A DNA stretch of 8,414 nucleotides from positions 1 through 8,414 of the forward strand of contig JARFUL010000185.1 of assembly GCA_029289015.1 (NCBI GenBank). The letters run 5' to 3'. Below the pieces are notes generated by a model. That model had not been told where the DNA came from. It saw only the letters and a list, made by a program, of their open reading frames with translations, and ran no database searches. The stretch comes from Syntrophobacteria bacterium (lineage in GTDB: Bacteria > Desulfobacterota > Syntrophobacteria > JARFUL01). Shown piece by piece: positions 1 through 5,683 of this stretch. Numbering within the stretch: position 1 is the first letter of the stretch; each line of letters opens with the position of its first letter. Position numbers and translations under genes: made by a program.

Positions 1-409
1 GAGAATAGCCGGGGTGAGAGAGAGGGTAAGGGCCGCGGCCTCCCTCGCGGTGGGCCGGCTGAAGGGGGAGCGAGCCAAAGACGCTCCTGGCGGCGGGACC
101 TTGCAAACCGATATAATCCGTCTGGCAGGGGGCGAAAACGTGTTCGGACACATCAAGGGCTGGCCCAAGCTGAACGTGGAGGCGGTGCTCAAGGCCCGGC
201 CCGAGGTGCTGATAATCGTGGGCATGGAGCGCCAGAAGGACCCCGCGTCAGCCCGGGACCGGTGGCTCCTGTGGCCGGAGATCCCCGCGGTGCGTGCCGG
301 CAGGGTGCACCTGGTGGAGTCGAACCTCTACGACAGGCCCTCCCCCAGGGTCGTGGAGCTCCTCGAAGAGGTGGCCCGGCTCCTGCACCCGGAGATATTC
401 CGCCGTTGA
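1..409 (+). CDS. ABC transporter substrate-binding protein, BtuF/FhuD-like (C-terminal part; 5' end outside window)
   Basis: This is the periplasmic ligand-binding component of a cobalamin/heme/ferric-siderophore type ABC importer (class III binding protein, BtuF/FhuD/FepB fold). The frame is open from base 2 to TGA at 407-409, so the gene begins upstream of the window. About 135 residues of the C-terminal lobe are visible. Family marks are the GTLQTDIIRLAGGENVF segment, GWPKLNVEAVLKARPEVLII (equivalent to the BtuF stretch before and into the SREQVLARSPQAIVI strand), and DRPSPRVVELLEEVARLLHP as the final helix. The segment before GGGTLQ is odd: family members have a hydrophobic beta strand there (VFLQFGINPPF in E. 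coli BtuF), while here a charged stretch (GRLKGERAKDAP) runs straight into it. A 24-bp repeat shared with the permease gene lies just upstream of this gap. The permease follows after 7 nt. Ligand identity cannot be read from this fragment. Confidence 0.88.
   Translation, partial: RIAGVRERVRAAASLAVGRLKGERAKDAPGGGTLQTDIIRLAGGENVFGHIKGWPKLNVEAVLKARPEVLIIVGMERQKDPASARDRWLLWPEIPAVRAGRVHLVESNLYDRPSPRVVELLEEVARLLHPEIFRR
31..54 (+). repeat. 24-bp exact direct repeat, copy 1 (in binding-protein gene)
   Basis: The 24 bases at 31-54 (beginning ggccgcggcctccctc) are identical to 482-505. In both places they are read in the same phase and encode AAASLAVG. The flanks diverge at once on the left; on the right they differ by one G in the run before ccgg. 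No transposon-like ends are seen. Confidence 0.9.
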
Positions 410-416
410 GGAGACC

Positions 417-1400
417 ATGGTAGCCACTCCCAAGAGAACCGCGCTCCTGATAGCCTCGCTGGCCGCGCTCTTCGCGGCCGTGGCCGCGGCCTCCCTCGCG
501 GTGGGGCCGGTAAAAGTTGATGTGTTCAAGCTCCTTGGCCGCGCGCTCAGCCCCACGGACAGGGCCATCCTCCTCAAGATACGTCTGCCCAGGATACTGC
601 TGGGCGGGCTGGTGGGAGGGGTTCTGGCCGCGGGCGGGGTGGTCTTCCAGGCGGTCTTGAAGAACCCCCTGGCCGAGCCCTACATCCTGGGGCTCTCCTC
701 CGGCGCGGCGGTGGGCGCGATCGCGTCCATCCTCATGGGGCTCTCGCTCTTCCCCCTGGGGTTCGGGTTCGCGTTCATAGGCGGCGCGGTCACCATCGTT
801 TTGGTGCTGGCCATTGCCAGGGGGTCGGGAGGGTCCTCCACCACCACCATTATCCTGGCCGGGGTCATAGTAAACGCGTTCTTCGGTGCGCTGATCATGC
901 TCCTCGTCTCCCTGACCCAGGACGAGCGGATCCACACGATACTCTTCTGGCTCATGGGCGACCTGGGCAGGGCGTCACTGAGCGAGGTGGCCCTGGCCGC
1001 GGCCCCGGTGGCCCTGTCCATCTGTGCGCTGTGGGCGCTGGCCAGACCCATGAACGTCATGTCCACCGGGGAGGAGACCGCGTTCTACCTGGGGGTGGAG
1101 GTGGAGAAGGTCAAGGTCCTGCTTCTCGTAATAGCCTCCCTCATGACCGGCACCGTGGTCGCGCTCGCGGGGGTAATCGGGTTCGTGGGGCTCATTGTTC
1201 CCCACATCCTGAGAAGGGTGCTGGGCCCGGACAACCGCCTGCTCGTGCCCTCGTCCTTCTTCTTCGGGGCCTCCTTCCTGGTGGCCTGCGACACCCTGGC
1301 CAGGTCCCTCACCCTCTATGAGCTCCCAGTGGGCGTGGTGAGCGGGCTTCTGGGCGGGCCCTTCTTCCTCTACATTTTAGCCTTCAGGAGGGCCGGGTGA
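417..1400 (+). CDS. FecCD/BtuC-family ABC transporter permease
   Basis: This is the inner-membrane channel subunit of the importer (FecCD/BtuC family, about ten membrane helices), which works as a dimer with the downstream ATPase. The ATG at 417 gives 327 residues, normal for the family, and follows GAGGAG at 408-413; the open frame reaches farther upstream, but that part overlaps the binding-protein gene. Family landmarks: first hydrophobic helix about residues 9-30; RLPRILLGGLVGGVLAAGG (57-74); FQAVLKNPLAEPYILGLSSG (77-96); the cytoplasmic coupling region around GVEVEKVKVLLL (226-237); GFVGLIVPHILRRVLGPD (255-272); and the C-terminal ELPVGVVSGLLGGPFFLYIL (302-321). The stop codon overlaps the ATPase start by one base, indicating translational coupling. 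Residues 23-30 in the first helix are encoded by copy 2 of the 24-bp repeat. The substrate could be cobalamin, heme or an iron chelate; sequence alone does not decide. Confidence 0.95.
   Translation: MVATPKRTALLIASLAALFAAVAAASLAVGPVKVDVFKLLGRALSPTDRAILLKIRLPRILLGGLVGGVLAAGGVVFQAVLKNPLAEPYILGLSSGAAVGAIASILMGLSLFPLGFGFAFIGGAVTIVLVLAIARGSGGSSTTTIILAGVIVNAFFGALIMLLVSLTQDERIHTILFWLMGDLGRASLSEVALAAAPVALSICALWALARPMNVMSTGEETAFYLGVEVEKVKVLLLVIASLMTGTVVALAGVIGFVGLIVPHILRRVLGPDNRLLVPSSFFFGASFLVACDTLARSLTLYELPVGVVSGLLGGPFFLYILAFRRAG
482..505 (+). repeat. 24-bp exact direct repeat, copy 2 (in permease gene)
   Basis: Identical to 31-54 and read in the same phase (AAASLAVG, permease residues 23-30, within the predicted first membrane helix). 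An alanine/valine-rich helix is a natural home for this peptide, so this copy is the more likely original. Confidence 0.9.
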
Positions 1401-2185
1401 TGGTGCGCGCGCAGGATGTCAGGTTCTCCTACGGGGAGGTGGAGGTGCTGAGAGGGGTGAGCCTCTCTCTGAGCAAGGGGGAGCTCCTCGGCATGGTGGG
1501 GCCCAACGGCTCGGGCAAGACCACCCTCCTTAGGATCATCAGCGGGTTCTTGAAGCCGGGCTCCGGCCGGGTCCTTCTGGGTAGCGAGGAGGTGGCCCGC
1601 CTGGGCCGCAGGGAGGTCGCGAAGAGGGTCGCGGTGGTCCCCCAGGAGGAGGGTTGGGACTTCGGGTTCACCGTGGGCCAGACCGTGCTCATGGGCCGCC
1701 ACCCGCACCAGGGGCTTCTCTCCTTCGACACGCCGAAGGACCTGGGCGCGGCGAAAAGGGCCATGGCCATGGCCGGCCTCGAAGAGCTGATGGACAGGCC
1801 GCTCAATATGCTCTCTGGAGGGGAGCGCCGCAGGGTGCTTCTCGCGCGGGCCCTGGCCCAGGAGCCCAGCGTGCTGCTCATGGACGAGCCCACCGCGTTC
1901 CTGGACCTCAAACACCAGGTGGAGCTCTTTTCCCTGGCCAGGTCCCTTTCCGAGGAGGGAGGCCTCGCCTGCCTCCTGGTGAGCCACGACCTCAGCCTCA
2001 CCGCGAGGTTCTGCCACACCCTGGTGGTGCTGAAGGACGGCCTCGTGCATGCCGCGGGGCCCCCGGGCGAGGTGCTCACCAACGAGCTGGTTCGGGAGGT
2101 CTACGGAGTGGAGGCCAGGGTGGGGCACGACCCGGAGACCGGGGCGTTGCATATCAGTGTTCTAGGCCCATCAAAGGGGGTGTAA
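1400..2185 (+). CDS. ABC transporter ATP-binding protein, BtuD/FecE/FhuC-like
   Basis: This is the cytoplasmic ATPase powering the importer. The 261-residue protein has every motif intact: Walker A GPNGSGKT (34-41), Q-loop VVPQ with Gln82, signature LSGGE (138-142), Walker B LLMDEP (159-164), D-loop near FLDL and the switch histidine in VSHD (His196). The segment FGFTVGQTVLMGRHPHQG after the Q-loop is the form typical of the cobalamin/iron-chelate importer ATPases. Two starts lie side by side, GTG 1397 and ATG 1400, both behind a full AGGAGG at 1386-1391. I chose the ATG because it lies 8 nt from the AGGAGG and overlaps the permease TGA by one base. The stop is TAA (2183-2185). The exbB-like gene follows after 6 nt, tying the ABC importer to the Ton energy system. 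Confidence 0.95.
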   Translation: MVRAQDVRFSYGEVEVLRGVSLSLSKGELLGMVGPNGSGKTTLLRIISGFLKPGSGRVLLGSEEVARLGRREVAKRVAVVPQEEGWDFGFTVGQTVLMGRHPHQGLLSFDTPKDLGAAKRAMAMAGLEELMDRPLNMLSGGERRRVLLARALAQEPSVLLMDEPTAFLDLKHQVELFSLARSLSEEGGLACLLVSHDLSLTARFCHTLVVLKDGLVHAAGPPGEVLTNELVREVYGVEARVGHDPETGALHISVLGPSKGV

Positions 2186-2191
2186 AGAGTT

Positions 2192-2821
2192 ATGTGGAAT
2201 CTTATTGACAGGGGCGGGCCGGTGATGATCGCGCTTGCCGCGTGCTCCTTTGTCTCCCTTACCATAATCATAGAGCGGGTGATCTTCTGGGTGCGGGTCA
2301 GCCGCAGGAGGAAGCCCCACCTGGTCAACCGGTTGCTGGACCTCGCGGCCAAGGGCCGGTTCGGGGAGATCGAGAAGCTGAAGGAGGCCTCCTCCGACTA
2401 TGTGGCCAGGGTGCTCTACTGCGGGATCCTCCACCGGCACTACTCCCTCAGGGACGCGCTGATCATGGCCGGGGACCAGGAGCTCAACTCGATGCGCCGC
2501 TACATGTTGGTTCTGGACACCATCATCACCCTGGCCCCGCTTTTAGGGATCCTGGGCACGGTCCTGGGGATAATCGAGTCCTTCGACTTTCTGGGCGACG
2601 CCCATATCCATGACCCTCGCGCGGTGACCGGCGGCATAGCCCAGGCGCTCATCACCACCGCGGCCGGGCTCACCATAGCCATATTCACCCTGATCCCCTA
2701 CAACTACTTCCGCTCCAACCTGAGCCGGGCCAGCGAGGAGATGGATAGGTGCGGGACCAACCTGGAGATCGTCACCAACAGGCTCAACAACGACAAGGCC
2801 AGGGAGGGCCGCGCGCGATGA
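2192..2821 (+). CDS. exbB: ExbB/TolQ/MotA-family proton channel protein
   Basis: This is the membrane scaffold of the proton-driven motor that energises TonB. The 209-residue protein has the usual three-helix layout: TM1 about residues 10-33, a cytoplasmic loop with a conserved-type basic/acidic stretch, TM2 about 108-132 containing LAPLLGILGTVLGIIESF, and TM3 about 148-172 containing GGIAQALITTAAGLTIAIF followed by IPYNYF. The TM2 and TM3 motifs are the family signature and line the proton path. ATG 2192 lies 6 nt after the ATPase stop; a G-rich stretch at 2176-2182 may serve as ribosome binding site, though it is less clear than elsewhere in the operon. The end overlaps the exbD start (ATGA, 2818-2821). 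Placement with exbD and tonB argues for ExbB rather than TolQ or MotA. Confidence 0.92.
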   Translation: MWNLIDRGGPVMIALAACSFVSLTIIIERVIFWVRVSRRRKPHLVNRLLDLAAKGRFGEIEKLKEASSDYVARVLYCGILHRHYSLRDALIMAGDQELNSMRRYMLVLDTIITLAPLLGILGTVLGIIESFDFLGDAHIHDPRAVTGGIAQALITTAAGLTIAIFTLIPYNYFRSNLSRASEEMDRCGTNLEIVTNRLNNDKAREGRAR

Positions 2822-3222
2822 GGCTCAAGAGGGACGAGAGACCCACCAGGCTGGAGATGATTCCCCTTCTGGACGTGGTGTTCCTCCTTCTGGTCTTCTT
2901 CATCTACGCGATGCTCTCCATGGTGGTCCACCGGGGCCTTCCGGTGAACCTGCCGAAGTCCGCGACCGCGAGCGACGCCAGGAAGGACCACCTCTCCATC
3001 ACCGTGACCCGCGAGGGGGCCTTCATTTTTGAGGGGCGGCAGGTGAACCAAATGGCTCTGGTCAAAAGGCTTAAGAAGGCCAGGTCTGCGCGGCCAAACA
3101 TCACGGTCTTCATATTCGGGGACAGGAGGGCCCCCTACGACGCGGTGGTAAAGGGTCTCGACTCGGTGAGGATCGCGGGGATAGCGCGGGTCTCCCTTGA
3201 GACCGAGGAGAAGGGGGACTGA
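2818..3222 (+). CDS. exbD: ExbD/TolR-family biopolymer transport protein
   Basis: This is the partner of ExbB that uses the proton gradient to drive TonB. At 134 residues it has normal family size. It has a short cytoplasmic N-terminus, one membrane helix about 16-36 with the signature EMIPLLDVVFLLLVFFIY, and a periplasmic domain with LPVNLPKS and a C-terminal alpha/beta part (ITVFIFGDRRAPYDAVV). Asp19 in the helix corresponds to the essential proton-carrying Asp25 of E. coli ExbD. The ATG at 2818 is embedded in the exbB stop as ATGA, so translation is probably coupled; longer open-frame starts to the left would lie inside exbB and lack the expected N-terminus. The TGA at 3220-3222 overlaps the tonB ATG by one base. 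Confidence 0.93.
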   Translation: MRLKRDERPTRLEMIPLLDVVFLLLVFFIYAMLSMVVHRGLPVNLPKSATASDARKDHLSITVTREGAFIFEGRQVNQMALVKRLKKARSARPNITVFIFGDRRAPYDAVVKGLDSVRIAGIARVSLETEEKGD

Positions 3223-4001
3223 TGGTTCTCAGGGGTGAACTCTCCGCCGCGAGGGACCTGGCCGGGCCCGCGGCGCTGGCCCTTATCTTCCACGCGCTCT
3301 TGCTGTTTTCGCCGCTCTCCGGGCTCAAGGGGCCGCTCTCTACCCGCGTCCGGGGGCCCATTACCGTGGTGGTGGGCATGACGCGGGCCGCGAAAAAGGT
3401 TGCTCCCGCGCCGGCTCTTAAGAGGCCCGAGCCCGTGTCCAGGCCCGCACCCAGGAAGAAGCCCCCCCCGAAACCCGAGCCTTTGGTAAAAAAGAGCCCT
3501 GTGAGGCCCAAGAGGCCCGCGAGCGCGGTAAGCGCAAGGGAGGAGATGCCCGGGAGCGCACCCCCCGCGGCCGCGCCGCGCGTTTCCGGGCCCAGGGAGG
3601 AGGGCGGCCGGGTCAAGGCCGCGCGTCCGGGGGATATTGGGGACGCGGGGGACGCGGCTCTTGCGGCCAAGCCAGCCGCGGCCGCCGCCAGGCCGGAGGG
3701 GACGGACAAAGGACGCGCGGTTTTTGCGGTGGCCCGGCCGAACTACCTGGTGAACCCCACCCCACCCCACCCCACGTCGGCCCCCAGAAGGGGATAACAC
3801 GGCCCCCGACGCCGTGCGGTCAGCGTGTACAGCGAAGGCAGACCCACCAAAGTGGAGGTTGCCAGGTCATCGGGGCACAGCTCCCTGGACAGGGCCGCGC
3901 TGCGCGCGGTGAAAAAATGGGTCTTCACCCCCGCGAAGAGGGGGAAAAGGCCCGTGGCCAGCCGGGTTCAGGTGCCCGTGACCTTCAGGCTCTCGCAATA
4001 G
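3222..4001 (+). pseudogene. tonB: TonB energy transducer, interrupted by an in-frame TAA at 3795-3797
   Basis: TonB links the ExbB-ExbD motor to outer-membrane receptors. Residues 1-191 read normally: an N-terminal membrane anchor about 15-33 with His24 (LALIFHALLLF; compare the essential His20 of E. coli TonB), a long Pro/Lys/Arg/Ala-rich periplasmic spacer (about 58-165), then NYLVNPTPPHP, where the C-terminal domain begins. A TAA follows at codon 192. The same frame then continues to TAG at 3999-4001 with clear TonB domain sequence: VYSEGRPTKVEVARSSGH, LDRAALRAVKKWVFTPAKRG and a last strand VQVPVTFRL. Spacing across the stop fits the family: Gly-stop-His-Gly sits where Gly-Ile/Val-x-Gly is expected. 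Residues around the stop (TSAP, PRRRA) fit poorly, so more than one change may be present. Without the stop the protein is 259 residues, normal for TonB. No restart with a ribosome binding site is visible after the stop. Could also be a sequence error. Confidence 0.85.
3755..3774 (+). repeat. Pentanucleotide tandem repeat (CCCCA)x4 in tonB
   Basis: Four perfect copies of CCCCA encode part of NPTPPHPT, at the entry of the TonB C-terminal domain, about 20 nt before the in-frame stop. A change by one copy would shift the frame, but reading the sequence on in either shifted frame does not restore the TonB C-terminal domain. Confidence 0.85.
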
Positions 4002-4034
4002 CCCTTCCCTTTACCTCTCTTAGCCCCCTAAACT
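4002..4034. other. Short convergent intergenic gap
   Basis: This is the 33-nt gap between the tonB stop on the + strand and the end of the broken kinase frame on the - strand. I see no strong hairpin with a T-run for either direction; only the left arm of the 9-bp inverted repeat lies here. Confidence 0.5.
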
Positions 4035-4086
4035 TTACGCGGCAACCGGCCGATAATACCTTGTTTTGGGCTCCCTGAGGGGGCTA
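4021..4086. repeat. 9-bp perfect inverted repeat flanking the kinase gene truncation point
   Basis: TAGCCCCCT at 4021-4029 is exactly complementary to AGGGGGCTA at 4078-4086, with 48 nt between. The right arm lies inside kinase coding sequence (MDIPKDSPL region) and the left arm in the gap after tonB. The point where kinase homology is lost (about 4058-4064) lies between the arms. The loop is long and no T-run follows, so a factor-independent terminator is unlikely; it may be chance or a rearrangement scar. Confidence 0.4.
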
Positions 4087-5575
4087 TCTTTCGGGATATC
4101 CATCAGCAGCAGCTGGGGATAGCTCACCAGCCCGCCGAGGATGTTGTTGAGATCGTGGGCCACCCCTCCCGCGAGGGTTCCTATGGCCTCCATCTTCTGG
4201 GACCTGGAGAGCCGGGACTCTAGGCCCTCTCTTCCTCCGCGCGCTTGCGCTCCGTGATGTCCCGCACCACGGCCAGGAGGCGCTCCTGGCCTCCGATCAC
4301 GGCATGCCTCAGGCTCACCTCCACCCAGAAGAGCTCCCCCGAGGCGTTCTTGGATATCCATTCAAAGAGCTGGGGCTCACCCCGGGCCGCCTTGCGGATC
4401 CATTCGAGCGCGTCCTCCTGGGTGTAGGGCGGCTCGCCGGAGCTTATGTCCCCCACGGTGAGCCGCGTGGCCTCCTCGTGTGAGTAGCCGTACATCTCGC
4501 CCATCTTCCGGTTTACGTCGAGGATCTCCCCTGTGGAGATATCATGGACGAAGATCGCGTCATTGGCCGCGTTGAAGATCGCGCGGTAGTTGGCCTCCGA
4601 TGCCTTAAGCGCGTCCTCGGTCCTCTTTTGCTCCTTGATCTTGGCCTGGAGCTCCTCATTGGCCTCTGCCAGCTCCCGGGTCCGATCTTCCACCCGTTTC
4701 TCAAGGGACACATGGACCGCGTGCAGCTTCGCGGCCAGGGTGTTGAAGCTCGAGGCCAGCACGCTTATCTCGTCCCGGCCGCCCACCTCCACGGGAGAGA
4801 TCGGCGCTTTTCCCTCACTTAGGGCCGCGCGCTCAAAATGGCCCGTAATATCCACAAGCCGCCTGGTCACCACGTAGCGAAACGCCACAAAGATAGACCC
4901 AAAAAGCAGAAAAAGCCCTGTGGCCACGGTGAATATCTGCCCCGTGGCCTCGGAGCGCAGCGCGGCGTTCACCTTGGCCATGGGAATGGCCACCGTGTCC
5001 AGGGCCACATCACCGATGGAGCGGTCAAAGCCCGCGACGGCTCCATACCTCTTTGTCAGGGACATGGGGGCATGCTCGGGGTTGCCGTGGCACCTAAGGC
5101 AGCTCTTCTTCATGCGTCTCGGGCTGAAGTGGGCCCAGTACTCCAGGCCGTCCATCTCGATCCGTCCGACCCAGCTTTTGGCCTGGGGGTCTTTTTTGAA
5201 GTGCCGGATGATCTCTATCTCCTGAGGCCCCGCCCGGTTGGTCGGGTTTCTGGGGTTTTCCGCGGAGAACTTTATTATGTAATCCGGGAACTTTTTGCGG
5301 ACCTTGTCGAAAATCCGGCGAGCCACAAAAGAGGTGGACATTGTCTCGGGAATGAACTCGTCCTCCCCCACCATCTCCTGCATGACCGGCCTCACGCTGG
5401 TGCCGATGTAATCGCGAATCGCAAGGTTAAACTCGAGAGCAAGGTCCGCCTGGCGCGCGGTCAGCTCCTTGATGTGGGAGCTGGCCACGGACCAGGTCCG
5501 GCTGAAGATAAAGCCCGAAAACGCGATCGCGAAGACCCCCACAGCAATCAGGAATTTGGTGCTCAAACTTCTCAT
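4035..5575 (-). pseudogene. Sensor histidine kinase with heme-type DUF3365 sensor, frameshifted and lacking its ATPase domain
   Basis: The main frame (4220-5575) gives 451 residues. TM1 is about 7-26. The periplasmic sensor (about 27-212) resembles the Tll0287-like/DUF3365 family and has a c-type heme motif CLRCH at 159-163 (bases 5087-5101). TM2 is about 214-235. HAMP is about 236-290, with GGRDEISVLASSFN. A coiled coil (VEDRTRELAEANEELQ) leads into a PAS/PAC unit about 326-446 ending in [14 protein letters not shown], then TAG at 4220-4222. One frame away the protein resumes as [20 protein letters not shown] and VAHDLNN, the HisKA H-box with its phospho-accepting His (codon 4155-4157). A single missing base near 4223-4227 explains the break. 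After SPLREP (about 4062) homology stops, ten unrelated residues follow and the frame ends at 4035, so the HATPase domain is absent. As read, it cannot be a working kinase. ATG 5573-5575 follows a strong ribosome binding site. Confidence 0.85.
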
Positions 5576-5579
5576 GCCG

Positions 5580-5588
5580 TCACCTCCT
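5580..5588 (-). promoter_or_regulatory. Strong ribosome binding site of the sensor kinase gene
   Basis: On the - strand AGGAGGTGA lies here, a full match to the 16S anti-Shine-Dalgarno sequence, with 7 nt between AGGAGG (5583-5588) and the ATG at 5575. It fixes the kinase start and shows that the upstream end of the gene is intact despite the damaged 3' part. Confidence 0.85.
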
Positions 5589-5683
5589 GCACATTATTGA
5601 TATTCCGGCGCCCCGGGTTCAGGGGCTGACAACCGTCAATCACTATATCAGATTTCCGGGCAATCTATGATAAGTTTCGGAGG
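5589..5683. other. Gap between the RND gene and the kinase gene
   Basis: On the - strand this region follows the RND stop codon and precedes the kinase ribosome binding site. It is less GC-rich than the genes. It holds a small 5-bp stem with a 7-nt loop (GCCCC 5610-5614 / GGGGC 5622-5626) without a T-run, and a TATAGT hexamer on the - strand with no convincing -35 partner. I cannot support a definite promoter or terminator, so whether the kinase is co-transcribed with the pump gene is open. Confidence 0.5.

Noticed and set aside
294..416. Longer permease start at 294
   Set aside because: It would overlap the binding-protein gene by over 110 bases in another frame and encodes a tail unlike the family; ATG 417 has GAGGAG just upstream and gives the usual length.
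189..935. Long open frame on the - strand across the binding-protein and permease genes
   Set aside because: It is the GC-rich antisense shadow of two well-supported genes; the composition (Gly/Arg/Pro/Glu-rich) matches no family.
1370..2152. 260-residue open frame on the - strand opposite the ATPase gene
   Set aside because: Antisense shadow of a gene with all ABC ATPase motifs; the His/Gly/Glu-rich composition is typical of complement reading.
3755..3797. Phase-variable on/off switch of tonB by the CCCCA repeat
   Set aside because: I read both shifted frames after the repeat and neither restores the TonB C-terminal domain, so copy-number change alone cannot switch it on.
3135..3800. Open frames of 199 and 221 residues on the - strand opposite tonB
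   Set aside because: They complement the proline-rich TonB spacer; low-complexity Gly/Arg/Pro with no recognisable domain or ribosome binding site.
3825..4001. Separate small gene restarting at GTG 3825 for the TonB C-terminal domain
   Set aside because: No ribosome binding site precedes it and there is no signal peptide or anchor; it is better read as the rest of the interrupted tonB.
5610..5626. Factor-independent terminator after the RND gene
   Set aside because: The stem is only 5 bp with a 7-nt loop and no T-run follows.
4838..5629. 263-residue open frame on the + strand opposite the kinase gene
   Set aside because: The - strand frame carries TM, CXXCH, HAMP and PAS features; the + strand frame has no domain signal.
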